Positions 1 to 9,737 of a DNA stretch of 33,074 bases are shown in pieces. The stretch comes from Verrucomicrobiales bacterium (GTDB taxonomy: Bacteria; Verrucomicrobiota; Verrucomicrobiia; Limisphaerales; UBA9464), in NCBI GenBank assembly GCA_005793375.1, contig SXSK01000113.1, positions 1 through 33,074 on the forward strand, in the 5' to 3' direction. Within the stretch, counting starts at the first letter, position 1; the number at the start of each line of letters is the position of its first letter. Position numbers and translations under genes: made by a program. Under the pieces are notes generated by a model that saw only the letters and a program-made list of their open reading frames with translations, had not been told where the DNA came from and did no database searches.

Positions 1-242
1 CGGTACGCCACGTCAATGGTGATCCCCTGTTCGCGTTCGGCTCGCAATCCGTCGGTCAAATTGGCCAGATTGATCTGGCCGCCTCCCGTAATCTCCGCAG
101 AAAGTTCCAATGCCTCCAACTGGTCTTCCATCAGAGACTTGGAATCGTACAACAGGCGACCGATCAACGTGGATTTTCCGTCGTCCACCGAGCCGCACGT
201 ATTGAAGCGCAGGATGTCGATCGGGTGTGAACTGTGGGGCAT
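1..242 (-). CDS. cysN: Sulfate adenylyltransferase large subunit (GTPase), 5' part only, runs off left edge
   Basis: Minus-strand translation [41 protein letters not shown]...[18 protein letters not shown]-loop GSVDDGKST and switch region [12 protein letters not shown] typical of CysN. No stop in window. Confidence 0.95.
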   Translation of the reverse strand, partial: MPHSSHPIDILRFNTCGSVDDGKSTLIGRLLYDSKSLMEDQLEALELSAEITGGGQINLANLTDGLRAEREQGITIDVAY

Positions 243-310
243 TGTAAGGAACCAGTTAAATCGTTGAAATGAGCATCCGCATTTATCAGCGACAGCATCG
301 CCAGCCGCCA

Positions 311-1246
311 TCAAAAGTACCCAGCCTTTTTGCGATCTTCCATCGCCGCTTCACTCGCCTTGTCATCGGCCCGACTCCCGCGCTCGGTGACACGCGCCGC
401 CGAAATCTCCGCGATGATGTCATTCACACTGTCCGCCGGAGATTCCATCATGCCCGTGCTGATCATATCGGCAATGGTCCGAACGCGCACGACCAACGTC
501 CGCCGTTCATCGGTTGGTTTTGGCCTGGCGCCGTCGAACGGATCAGGCAACCCAGGTGTTGGTGGCGGCGGAACCGGAATCCACTGGCCGCCGCGGCGGA
601 AACAATCGCGGGTATGGCTGAAGTAGATGCTGGGAACCTCAAGGCGTTCCTGGCGGATATACTCCCAAACGTCCATCTCCGTCCAATTGGACAGCGGAAA
701 AACCCGCATGTTTTCGCCCGGATTCAGTCGTGCATTGTAAAGATTCCAGATCTCCGGCCGCTGGTTCTTGGGATCCCATTGGCCAAATCCATCGCGAAAA
801 CTGAAGAACCGTTCCTTGGCTCGAGCCTTCTCCTCATCACGCCGAGCACCCCCAATGCAACAGTCGAAACGAAACTCCTCAATCGCTCCCAGCAACGCCG
901 GGATTTGCAGCTTGTTACGGCTGATTTCTCCAGGGGACGCGATCGCTGTCCCCTTCGCGATCGCGTCGTCCACGGTGCGCACGATCAACTTCGCTCCAAG
1001 CTCCTTGGCCCGATGATCGCGAAACTCAATCAACTCCGGAAACTCATGGCCCGTCTCGATGTTCAAAAAGGGCATCGGAATCTCGGACGGACGAAAGGCC
1101 TTCTCCGCCAACCTCAACAGGCAAATGGAATCCTTGCCGCCTGAGAACAACAGGGCTGGACGCTCAAACTCCGCCGCAACCTCGCGCATGACGTGAATCG
1201 CTTCGGTTTCGAGAAACTGCAAATGATCCAGGTGATACGAAGTCAT
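311..1246 (-). CDS. cysD: Sulfate adenylyltransferase small subunit
   Basis: Likely start [51 protein letters not shown]..; PP-loop SGGKDS; adjacent to cysN. The 348 aa ORF track entry starts upstream at 1357, but homology begins at 1246. Confidence 0.95.
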   Translation of the reverse strand: MTSYHLDHLQFLETEAIHVMREVAAEFERPALLFSGGKDSICLLRLAEKAFRPSEIPMPFLNIETGHEFPELIEFRDHRAKELGAKLIVRTVDDAIAKGTAIASPGEISRNKLQIPALLGAIEEFRFDCCIGGARRDEEKARAKERFFSFRDGFGQWDPKNQRPEIWNLYNARLNPGENMRVFPLSNWTEMDVWEYIRQERLEVPSIYFSHTRDCFRRGGQWIPVPPPPTPGLPDPFDGARPKPTDERRTLVVRVRTIADMISTGMMESPADSVNDIIAEISAARVTERGSRADDKASEAAMEDRKKAGYF

Positions 1247-1314
1247 TGGATGGAATCGTCGAATGTTCCCAAGTTTTCCAAGTTTTGGTTCAATTCCGTG
1301 AAGAGCTTCCTGAC

Positions 1315-1974
1315 TTACTTCAGGGCGTTTCCACCCCACGAAGCATGCAACCCACACTCACGCTTTTCATCGGCCTTGGCCGGGTCGAAGTAATCCCACT
1401 CGTTCGGTAGTTGATGCTGTTGCAGATACGCTTCCATCTCCACATCGCTCCAGTTAAAAACCGGACTCACCTTCACAGAGCCAAAATTCGTGTCCGCACT
1501 CACAATGTCTAACCCTGCACGATTCGGATTCTGAACCTTGCGGAGCGCCGTGATCCAAACAGTCGGAGCCAACTCACGCATACCGCGCTGGAATGGCTCC
1601 AACTTCATGACCGTACTGAAGGCTTTGATTCGCTCCTCATTTTCAGGAGTCGGTTCCGGCATCCCGCCATACACCGCATCATAATGCGCGGCGGTCAGTT
1701 TCGGGAGGTACGCGCGGATCTTTAGGCCCAGACGCTTCTGCAAGTCTTCGGCGTGCTTGTAGGTCGCCGGTCGATTGTAACCATGGTCCACCCATAACAC
1801 CGGAATGTTAGGATCCACTTGGGTCACGAGATGAAGTAGCACGGCTTCATAGGGACGGAAGTTGGTCGAGACGATCGCCCGACCAGCCCCTTGCGAAACC
1901 GCCCATTTCACAATGTCCAAGGCCGACTTGCCTTGCATGTCCAAATTGGCCTGCGTGATTTGTTCCCGTGTCAT
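1315..1974 (-). CDS. cysH: Phosphoadenylyl-sulfate (PAPS) reductase
   Basis: 219 aa; STNFRPYEAVLLHLV, C-terminal KRECGLHASWG motif of CysH; in the cys cluster. Confidence 0.93.
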   Translation of the reverse strand: MTREQITQANLDMQGKSALDIVKWAVSQGAGRAIVSTNFRPYEAVLLHLVTQVDPNIPVLWVDHGYNRPATYKHAEDLQKRLGLKIRAYLPKLTAAHYDAVYGGMPEPTPENEERIKAFSTVMKLEPFQRGMRELAPTVWITALRKVQNPNRAGLDIVSADTNFGSVKVSPVFNWSDVEMEAYLQQHQLPNEWDYFDPAKADEKRECGLHASWGGNALK

Positions 1975-2018
1975 GGCGTGTACGAAAAGGCGTGACAGTA
2001 GAGTTCCGTCGAAAGGTT

Positions 2019-3752
2019 TCAGTTAGACGCTTCAGCCGCCACTGTGCCAACCGGAAGTTCCTTTAACAAAACTCGATCGCACCAATCTCCAAACCGTTCA
2101 CCAACATTCCGTTCTTTCGCGTAACGCAGCAAGATCGGCCCAATCTCCGTTTCAACGTCCGCTTCCTTGATGACGTCTTTCCACAAACGGTTTAATCGGG
2201 TGCCAGCCGCATTGCCTCCAAGCCAAAGCTGGTAGCGACCAGGCGCCTTACCCACAAAGGCAATCTCAGCCATATACGGACGCGCGCAGCCATTCGGACA
2301 ACCCGTCGAGCGAATGATGATCTCTTCACCATCCAACCCGACATCCGCGCAAAGTTTTTCAATGCGATCCAACATCGCAGGCAGCATCCGTTCAGATTCC
2401 GCCAGCGCCAACCCACAGGTCGGAAGCGCCGGGCACGCCATCGCCGCCGCATGCAATACGCTCGTCTGCCGCTCTGTCTTCAAACCGTGTTCTGCCAAAA
2501 GCGTGCTAATCCCTGATTTGTCGGCTTCAGAGACGTTCGCCAAAATGACATTCTGGTTGCCAGTCAACCGGAACTCCACGCCTTTGAATCGTTCGGCCAC
2601 TTGGCGCAAGGCGGTCTTCTGCCGACGTCCATCCACATCTTTGATACGCCCACTCTCGACAAACAACGTCAGGAACCAAGTCCCATCCATAGCCTGCTGC
2701 CAGCCATACGTATCATTCGTCGTGGTGAACTGATAGCCCCTAGGCTCCGACATCGTCACTCCCGAGCGCTTTTCAATCTCCGAACGAGTCCAGGCAACTC
2801 CACGCTCTTGGACCACATACTTCAGGCGGGCGTGCCTGCGATCCGTGCGGTCTCCAAAATCACGATGAATCGTTAAAACTGCCTTCGCCACGTCCACGAT
2901 TTGGTGCGGCTCGAAAAACCCAAGCTCATCCGCCAAACGCGGGTATGTCGTCACATTTCCATGGCTGCGTCCCATGCCGCCCCCGACCGTCAGGTTGTAT
3001 CCCACTAAACGACCGGCCTCGACGATCGCAATGAACCCAAGGTCGTTCGTGAATACATCCATGTCGTTCACCGGAGGCATCACGAAGGCGACCTTGAATT
3101 TCCTCGGCAAGTAGGTCTTGCCGTACAGTGGATCGACAAAGTCCTTGTTGGCCGCGTCTTCCAAATTCAATTGAACCCCATCAATCCAAATGGCGTGATA
3201 TGCAGAGGTTTTGGGAGCCAATGCCTCAACGACCCGATGCACATCGGCAATCATCGATGCGCGTGCGCTGGTCTGGACCGGTGTCGGCGCCGCCATCACA
3301 TTCCGATTCACGTCACCACACGCCGCCAAGGTCGAAAGCAGGCAGTCGTTGATGCGCTTGACCACCGACCCCAATCCCGAAAGCACCACACCGTGGAATT
3401 GGATGCTCTGACGCGTCGTCACCCTCAGCGTGTTGTTCCCGTAGGTCGAAGCCAAGTCATCAAAGGCGATCCACTGCGACGGCGTCATTATCCCACCAGG
3501 GATTCGCCCCCGGATCATCATGATGAACTTTTTGCCCACCTTTCGCAGGTCGCGGTCGTCCTGCTGGTAGATTCCGTGGAACTTCAGAAACTGCTCGTCG
3601 TCTGTCGCAAAACAGTCCGCACCCGGGGTCGATAATGTCGCCGCAATGTTCCCAGCTAACGTGGGAATCGCCGCCTTAATCACTTCGTTGCGTGTCAGAG
3701 CTTTGGCTGGCGCTGAACCAGCACTCACCGCAGTTTCAGTAGAGGACGACAT
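2019..3752 (-). CDS. cysI: Sulfite reductase hemoprotein (beta) subunit
   Basis: 577 aa; siroheme/4Fe-4S cysteine motifs CPALPTCGLALAESER and STGCPNGCARPYMAEIAFVGKAPGRYQLWLGG. Confidence 0.93.
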   Translation of the reverse strand: MSSSTETAVSAGSAPAKALTRNEVIKAAIPTLAGNIAATLSTPGADCFATDDEQFLKFHGIYQQDDRDLRKVGKKFIMMIRGRIPGGIMTPSQWIAFDDLASTYGNNTLRVTTRQSIQFHGVVLSGLGSVVKRINDCLLSTLAACGDVNRNVMAAPTPVQTSARASMIADVHRVVEALAPKTSAYHAIWIDGVQLNLEDAANKDFVDPLYGKTYLPRKFKVAFVMPPVNDMDVFTNDLGFIAIVEAGRLVGYNLTVGGGMGRSHGNVTTYPRLADELGFFEPHQIVDVAKAVLTIHRDFGDRTDRRHARLKYVVQERGVAWTRSEIEKRSGVTMSEPRGYQFTTTNDTYGWQQAMDGTWFLTLFVESGRIKDVDGRRQKTALRQVAERFKGVEFRLTGNQNVILANVSEADKSGISTLLAEHGLKTERQTSVLHAAAMACPALPTCGLALAESERMLPAMLDRIEKLCADVGLDGEEIIIRSTGCPNGCARPYMAEIAFVGKAPGRYQLWLGGNAAGTRLNRLWKDVIKEADVETEIGPILLRYAKERNVGERFGDWCDRVLLKELPVGTVAAEASN

Positions 3753-3941
3753 AACTTAAGTTTGTTACAGATGATTGTGATGATAAGAACCTCAAGTGGA
3801 CAGTCAATGGGATTTCAATTGGCCTTTGGAGGCGTTGAGTGGGGCAGTTGTCCAGTGAGTTTCTTGCTGTGGGGGTGATGCGAGCTGGATCGAGGATGGT
3901 ACCAAATGGAGGCAGACTTTTCTGAAGGGTGCTAAAGCAGA

Positions 3942-3967
3942 AAACGGCGTCAGGATGGACGCCGTTT
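3942..3967 (-). terminator. Rho-independent terminator downstream of rpsT
   Basis: Perfect 10-bp stem AAACGGCGTC-aggatg-GACGCCGTTT; on the minus strand followed by TTTCTGCTTT, about 50 bp after the rpsT stop. Confidence 0.75.
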
Positions 3968-4017
3968 CCGAAACCAGGATGGATGAGAATCGGGCACGTA
4001 TGCAGCCCGAGATGGGC

Positions 4018-4314
4018 TCAGCTCTTGGCTGGAGCCGGCGCGACTGCGGCCTTGGCCTTCGCGTTGAGGGCAATCTGCAAACGCGACCGCTTACGGTTCG
4101 CCTTTTCCTTTTTGATGACGCCGGTTTTGGCCGCCTTGTCATAGGCGGAAGCGACGCTGCGAAGCGTCACTTTGGCATCCTCGACCTTACCCTCTTTGAC
4201 GAGGCCGAGGTACTTTTTCTCTAGGGATTTGAGGCGGGACTTCACAGTCCGATTGCGGGCCGCCTTGCGAGCGCTGCTGCGGGCCTGCTTGGCCGCTGAT
4301 TTCGTATTCGGCAT
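4018..4314 (-). CDS. rpsT: 30S ribosomal protein S20
   Basis: 98 aa MPNTKSAAKQARSSARKAARNRTVKSRLKSLEKKYL..., typical S20. Confidence 0.95.
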   Translation of the reverse strand: MPNTKSAAKQARSSARKAARNRTVKSRLKSLEKKYLGLVKEGKVEDAKVTLRSVASAYDKAAKTGVIKKEKANRKRSRLQIALNAKAKAAVAPAPAKS

Positions 4315-4477
4315 AGCTAATTCAGTGCAAAATGAAGGCGCGACGGTAGCGGGATCGACCTAGGTGTCAACGCGTTGTTGCACGACTTCCACTCGAAATC
4401 GCTTGGCATAGGCCATAAACCAGGCCTAATTCGCCTTCGAAATCTTATTTCGCGGGTGTCGGCGGTGGGGCCAAGGG

Positions 4478-5530
4478 TCATGGGAACAAGGTCGCCGGCT
4501 CGGCTTGACCGGCTTTCAGTTCGGCCTCCAGCTTAAATTCCGTTTCCATGTACGCTGCCAGCGATTGAATCTGGTCATCACTCAAAAAACCGCCTTTAGA
4601 CTGATGAAACGCCGGCATCAAACTCCCCTCGCGCCCATAGGTGATCCACGAGGTCCAGTAATTCATGTCCGTCGGCTTATTAAGCCGGGCTAGGTCGGGC
4701 ACAAAGGACGCCCGATGCTCCGCTGTGTGACAAATGCCGCAGGCCGAATCAAAGAGCACTTTGCCCGTCGTTCCAATCGCCGGTGTCACGTGACAGGTCG
4801 CACACTCCCCGCGCAGCGGTGCTTGGCGATCTGCTGCGGCAATCTGCAAATTCTTGGTGCGATCTCCCATCGCCCCGGCCGCAGACATCACGGAATTGAC
4901 CTGTAGAAGGACATTGCCAACCGATGTAAACACCGTTGCGGTCTTCGTTATACGTCCCGACTTCCCTCGGACATCCATCACCACACTGATGTCTCCGCGT
5001 TCGCCCGGTTCAACCACCCAGGGTTCCTTTGGCAATCGGGCTGCCGTGCAACCGCAACTCGTTTGAACGCGTTGAAGGGTGACCGCGGAGGAGGACACGT
5101 TGGTAAACGCAAACACAAACTTGGCTTCAGTTTCTCCCGATTTGACCTGAATTTCTTTCTGTTTCGCATCCCATGCGAGAGCTGTGGGATCAATTTTAGT
5201 TGGTGTCTTGGCTCCAAACCCAAGGCCTCCTGGCGATATGGAATTTCCTGGAACCGTAGCGATGGGCTTGGGAAAATTGAGCGTTGGATTCTGCGAAGCA
5301 CCCGGCCTAACAGCACCGAGCGACCCCGGCCGATTGGGATTTAATGGGCGAGGAGCCAATTTGAAGGGGGGGGGAATCGGTGGGTTTGTGGCAGCCCCCG
5401 GCGTTGGAACGGACGGAGTGGCTGCAGGCGCCTGTGCCAACAGTTGCCCCATCCAAATGCCTGCAGAAATTAAACCAAGAAGGCACGTTCCGAAACCTGC
5501 AAACTTCATAATGGATCCAGCATGAACCAA
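4478..5530 (-). CDS. DUF1573 domain protein fused to c-type cytochrome region
   Basis: 350 aa; N-terminal hydrophobic segment, DUF1573-like VQTSCGCTAARLPKEPWVVEPGERGDISVVMD, then two CxxCH motifs (CATCH, CGICH) and LMPAF..LSDDQIQSLAAYM. Confidence 0.8.
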   Translation of the reverse strand: MVHAGSIMKFAGFGTCLLGLISAGIWMGQLLAQAPAATPSVPTPGAATNPPIPPPFKLAPRPLNPNRPGSLGAVRPGASQNPTLNFPKPIATVPGNSISPGGLGFGAKTPTKIDPTALAWDAKQKEIQVKSGETEAKFVFAFTNVSSSAVTLQRVQTSCGCTAARLPKEPWVVEPGERGDISVVMDVRGKSGRITKTATVFTSVGNVLLQVNSVMSAAGAMGDRTKNLQIAAADRQAPLRGECATCHVTPAIGTTGKVLFDSACGICHTAEHRASFVPDLARLNKPTDMNYWTSWITYGREGSLMPAFHQSKGGFLSDDQIQSLAAYMETEFKLEAELKAGQAEPATLFP

Positions 5531-5649
5531 TCATCCCCTCTTGACGAGAGCAATTCGACAGCTGCTGAGAACCATTCTAAGGGGGTGCTTGCGTCGCGGA
5601 AGAACCCACTCATACTCCCACCGCTTTTGCTTACAATCTACAGATCAAC

Positions 5650-6639
5650 ATGAGCAACAACCCCATTCGTGTCGCGGTGACCGGCGCCGCCGGCCAAATC
5701 GGCTACTCACTCCTCTTTAGGATCGCCTCGGGCGCCCTATTCGGCCCCCATCAACCCGTTATCCTTCACCTCATCGAAGTGGAGCCCGCATTGCCGGCGC
5801 TCCAAGGCGTGGTCATGGAACTGGAAGACTGCGCCTTCCCTCTTCTGAAAGGGATCGTCGCCACGGCCAACCTCAACGAGGGTTTTGACCGGGTCAACTG
5901 GGCTCTCCTGGTCGGTGCCGCACCGCGAAAACAAGGGATGGAACGAAAAGACCTGCTTGGACTCAACGGACGCATCTTTATCGGCCAAGGCCTCGCCATT
6001 CAGAAAAACGCTGCCAGCGATGTACGAATCCATGTCGTCGGCAATCCCTGCAACACCAACTGCCTTATTGCCATGCGCAATGCCCCCGAGGTGCCGCCGA
6101 ATCGTTGGTTTGCCATGACCCGTCTCGATGAAAACCGCGCGAAATCCCAGCTGGCCAAGAAAGCCGGCGTCGATATTACCACCGTGAGCAATGTGGGCAT
6201 TTGGGGAAATCACTCGGCCACTCAATACCCGGATTTCTGGAACGCCAAAATCTATGGCCGCCCGGTACTCGAGAGCATCTCGGATCACGCTTGGCTGGAG
6301 GGCGAATTCATCACCACCGTTCAACAACGCGGTGCTGCGATCATCAAAGCGCGAGGCGCGTCCAGCGCCGCCAGCGCCGCCAATGCCATCATCGATTCAG
6401 TCCGGAGCATCCATGAACCCACTAAACCCGGCGATTGGCACAGCGTCGCCCTCTGCTCGGATGGCAGCTACGGCGTCGAAGCAGGCCTGATTACAAGCTT
6501 CCCAGTGCGCAGCGATGGGTCCAAACTCTCTATCGTTCAAAACCTTCCCATCAATGCGTTCAGTCAGACCCGCATTGATGCCACGGTGGATGAACTCAAG
6601 GAAGAACGCGGTCTAGTCGCTGAGCTGCTGCCAAGCTAA
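5650..6639 (+). CDS. mdh: Malate dehydrogenase
   Basis: 329 aa; [69 protein letters not shown]. Confidence 0.96.
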   Translation: MSNNPIRVAVTGAAGQIGYSLLFRIASGALFGPHQPVILHLIEVEPALPALQGVVMELEDCAFPLLKGIVATANLNEGFDRVNWALLVGAAPRKQGMERKDLLGLNGRIFIGQGLAIQKNAASDVRIHVVGNPCNTNCLIAMRNAPEVPPNRWFAMTRLDENRAKSQLAKKAGVDITTVSNVGIWGNHSATQYPDFWNAKIYGRPVLESISDHAWLEGEFITTVQQRGAAIIKARGASSAASAANAIIDSVRSIHEPTKPGDWHSVALCSDGSYGVEAGLITSFPVRSDGSKLSIVQNLPINAFSQTRIDATVDELKEERGLVAELLPS

Positions 6640-6702
6640 CTGGTGACACGGCCTCGACCAATTGGACCACCGACACGTTGAACCACGGGCATGCTTGATA
6701 TC

Positions 6703-6739
6703 CCCGATTGACACCGCGCCACTCTCGGTGTCAATCGGG
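6703..6739 (+). terminator. Probable intrinsic terminator of mdh
   Basis: Perfect 14-bp stem CCCGATTGACACCG / CGGTGTCAATCGGG, 9-nt loop, followed by tgcgttcttt; 64 bp past the mdh stop. Confidence 0.65.
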
Positions 6740-6906
6740 TGCGTTCTTTACCCAACAGTTCTCACCATGAACTCGAACCGCCTCAAGGCGCAACCGGACA
6801 CACCGCGGTCAGCAGCTGACTGCGATTGGCGTTCTGTATTCAGGCGCCCCAAGCGGAACCCGCACCCAAATGAGAACGGCTCTCATAAACCCCATCGCGC
6901 CATTCC

Positions 6907-7941
6907 ATGAAGCCTGCGTTTGCCTTAATGGCGCTCCTCCTCTGCCTCCAGAGAGCGGTAGCCTGGGACTATGAACTGCACCGCTTGATCCACGAGCTGG
7001 CCCTGGCCTCGTTACCCACCCATTTCCCCGCCTTCACCACGACGCACAATTCTCGGGAGCGCATTGCCTTCCTCTCCGGGGAACCCGATCGCTGGCGAAA
7101 CACTGGAGACGTTCCCCTTCGTCACGCCAACGGTCCGGAACATTACTTCGATGTCGACGATCTCGAACACCTGGGCATCGCCCCCGAAAAAATCAGCCCG
7201 TTTCGCGAACAATTCATTCTCCAAGTTCATGCGGGTAGGGCGGCACACCCGGACCGATTCCCACCCATCGATCCCAAGAAGGATCCGGATCACGTCAAGT
7301 GGTTCCCTGGCCTACTTCCCTGGAAGATCGCCGAGGACTACGCTCGCCTCAAATCAGCGTTTTCTTACCTCCAAACGTTTGAAAAGGATGGCACCCCAGA
7401 TGAAGTAGCCAACGCACAGGCCAATGTCGTGCATCTCATGGGTATCATGGGCCATTATCTGGCAGATGCCGCACAGCCGTTGCATACCACACGTCATTTT
7501 AATGGATGGGTCGGTCCGAACCCCAAAGGCTACACCACGAATAAGACGTTTCACGCCTGGATCGATGGCAATTTTCTCAAGAGGGTTGGCTTTGACCGCC
7601 CGGCACTCTTGAAACGGGTTCGGCCCGCCGAACTCGCTTGGAAGGGAGATCCCAAAAAGCTGCGCGACCACATCTTCCCGGTCGCGCTGGATTATGTCCG
7701 ACATCAGTTCGAACTAGTCGAACCGCTCTATCAACTGGAGAAAGAGGGGAAACTGAGCGCCGACTCAGAGTCTGCAGCGGAGGGGCGGGAATTCTTGCTA
7801 CGACAACTCCTGGTCGCAGGCCAACAGTTGGGCGATTTCTGGTATTCAGCCTGGCAACAAGCCGGGCCCGACACATTCCTGCAGGTGTATTTGGCTCGCA
7901 GAAAACTTGAGGAAAGCAAACGCGAGCGGGCTAACCCTTGA
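6907..7941 (+). CDS. S1/P1 nuclease family protein (secreted, zinc-dependent)
   Basis: 344 aa; signal peptide then WDYELHRLIHELAL, HYFDVDD, MGHYLADAAQPLHTTRHFNGW, TFHAWIDGNFL: arrangement of Trp/His/Asp Zn ligands typical of the S1-P1 nuclease family. Confidence 0.8.
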   Translation: MKPAFALMALLLCLQRAVAWDYELHRLIHELALASLPTHFPAFTTTHNSRERIAFLSGEPDRWRNTGDVPLRHANGPEHYFDVDDLEHLGIAPEKISPFREQFILQVHAGRAAHPDRFPPIDPKKDPDHVKWFPGLLPWKIAEDYARLKSAFSYLQTFEKDGTPDEVANAQANVVHLMGIMGHYLADAAQPLHTTRHFNGWVGPNPKGYTTNKTFHAWIDGNFLKRVGFDRPALLKRVRPAELAWKGDPKKLRDHIFPVALDYVRHQFELVEPLYQLEKEGKLSADSESAAEGREFLLRQLLVAGQQLGDFWYSAWQQAGPDTFLQVYLARRKLEESKRERANP

Positions 7942-8438
7942 CCTCAGTGCAGGGTCGCATGGCTCTTCCGCCGACCTAATCCGCGACGATGCGGAGAGAC
8001 ACACCGAGCAAACGACGAAGACCTCAACCGAGAAAATCGACCCAGCGCGACTGACTCAAACGCATCGTTTCGGCCAAGAAGTGTCAACCGCGTCGGATTT
8101 GCATACACTGGATCGACGCCAGGATTCGAAACATCGGCTCTCGGTTTGTCACCCCAGCAGGCAGCCTATGGGAAGGCTTTTGCCCCTGAAACTGGACGGC
8201 CCATTCTGTAAGCATTTGGTTGTTTAAGAGTTACCCTCCTCGATTTGATCTTCCTCCCTTGGTTGACAGCGTCGACAACGATCAGGCCGAATCGTTTCTC
8301 CACTTTTTCGGCGTGGAATCTTGCCAACCGGCACGGAAATCGCTTTCTACCCGGCGCGCGGTTTGACCGTGAGAACATGATTTCGCGTGGAACAAACGCC
8401 GCGCAGCAATATCCAATACCCAGAATCAATTTTTACCT

Positions 8439-8759
8439 ATGCACGTAGGCCAAAGCTCTTTCGGTGGATCCTCGCTTCGAAGGATTCAGCCGCACAAGAC
8501 CGCCAAGCCCATCAGCTTCATTTGCATGGCGCCCAATGCCCAGTCCGTAACACTGGTTGGGGACTTCAATGATTGGAACGAATTCGGGCATCCCATGCAA
8601 AAGCACTATGATGGCTCTTGGCAATTGCAGGTCACACTGGGACACGGCCATCACCACTACGCCTTCGTCGTGGATGGCAAGATCGTTCTCGATCCTCGAG
8701 CCTCCGGAACTGCACGAAACGAAACAGGTCAGAAGGTGTCACTGATCGCCGTCAGCTAA
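8439..8759 (+). CDS. Small stand-alone glycogen-binding (CBM48/AMPK-beta type) domain protein
   Basis: 106 aa; KPISFICMAPNAQSVTLVGDFNDWNEFGHPMQKHYDGSWQLQVTLGHGHHHYAFVVDGKIVLDPRA, classic isoamylase-N/AMPK glycogen-binding signature. Confidence 0.8.
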   Translation: MHVGQSSFGGSSLRRIQPHKTAKPISFICMAPNAQSVTLVGDFNDWNEFGHPMQKHYDGSWQLQVTLGHGHHHYAFVVDGKIVLDPRASGTARNETGQKVSLIAVS

Positions 8760-8804
8760 GTTTCATCAGCCGAACAGAGTTTATTGGAAAGCCCGGTCGT
8801 TGAA

Positions 8805-9446
8805 TCAACTAGACGACCCGCCAGCATTTCCAGACCCGGTCGAACCGCCGGTGCCGGATGGCTTGCTGACCTCCAAATCGAACCACACCTCTTCCGGAGT
8901 GATGAGAGTGGCAAAAAATCGTTCAAAGATCACGGGTTCCAAATTGATGAGCCCATTCAGCCACCTCAGAATAGCGAAGTTCGAAAAATGGAACTGCTTG
9001 CGACGGACCACGAAGCGCGCGGGGCTTTTGTAGTTGGTGCGATGCCCCAACTTCCATCGTTCATAAAACTTCAAGTCCTTGCCCGTGATATCTTCGTAGT
9101 TGTCGAACGACCGGATGCCAAACGGGATTCGGTGATCGGGCTCTGAGTAGTACTTGGTGCTCAAAAAAAACGGGACCTTCACTACGAATCGAGCTCCCGG
9201 CTTGGACACCCGCCAGATCTCGGTCACCACAGCGTTGAAATTGCCCATGTGCTCCAGAACGTGCGACGCATACACCTCATCAAAGGTGTTGTCTGGAAAT
9301 GGCCAGGGATACCGGTTGAGGTCGCAAACGGTATTCCCACCGTAGTCCACCACGTCCAGATTTACCCATCCCGGTCGAATGTCGTTCCCACAACCGACAT
9401 TCAATCGTTTTAGTTCTTTTTCGGCGCGGAGAGGCGCATCGTTCAT
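8805..9446 (-). CDS. Class I SAM-dependent methyltransferase
   Basis: Likely start MNDAPLRAEKELKRLNVGCGNDIRPGWVNLDVVDYGGNTVCDLNRYPWPFPDNTFDEVYASHVLEHM...; motif I LNVGCG. The ORF track start (9701) reads through the repeat element. Confidence 0.85.
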   Translation of the reverse strand: MNDAPLRAEKELKRLNVGCGNDIRPGWVNLDVVDYGGNTVCDLNRYPWPFPDNTFDEVYASHVLEHMGNFNAVVTEIWRVSKPGARFVVKVPFFLSTKYYSEPDHRIPFGIRSFDNYEDITGKDLKFYERWKLGHRTNYKSPARFVVRRKQFHFSNFAILRWLNGLINLEPVIFERFFATLITPEEVWFDLEVSKPSGTGGSTGSGNAGGSSS

Positions 9447-9506
9447 TGGCCAAAGCATGGCCCCAGTCCACCCCACAGCACAACCCAAACAGTCAGCGGG
9501 ACTTGG

Positions 9507-9674
9507 GCGCATCTCCGAGTTGTGGGAAATTTGGAGATCGGTGGTCCCTGCAATTCCCCGAAAGCGGTGGAGGGCCACCGCGCTCCAACAGGCGCGGTGT
9601 TTTTTGGAGTGCGGCAGCCCGCTCTGCCGCTTTTCCCCCAGCATCCCATGCGGCGCCGCAACTCGGAGATGCGC
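9507..9674. repeat. MITE-like/palindromic intergenic repeat element with 16-bp terminal inverted repeats and three internal hairpins
   Basis: GCGCATCTCCGAGTTG (9507-9522) is an exact reverse complement of CAACTCGGAGATGCGC (9659-9674). Inside: GCGGTGG-AGGG-CCACCGC (9564-9581), GCGCTCCAA/TTGGAGTGC (9580-9612, one G:T), GCGGCAG-CCCGCT-CTGCCGC (9611-9630). Flanked by direct repeat GGGACTT (9498-9504, 9679-9685). No coding signature. Confidence 0.65.
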
Positions 9675-9737
9675 GCGAGGGACTTCGACACCCAACATCA
9701 CTAATCGGCCTCCCCGACTCCACCCACCATCCCCCCA

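Noticed and set aside
269-1144. 291-aa plus-strand ORF antisense to cysD
   Set aside because: Low-complexity Arg-rich translation; the opposite strand encodes well-conserved CysD.
6662-6910. 82-aa plus ORF between mdh and the nuclease gene
   Set aside because: Contains the mdh terminator hairpin and has no recognisable protein features.
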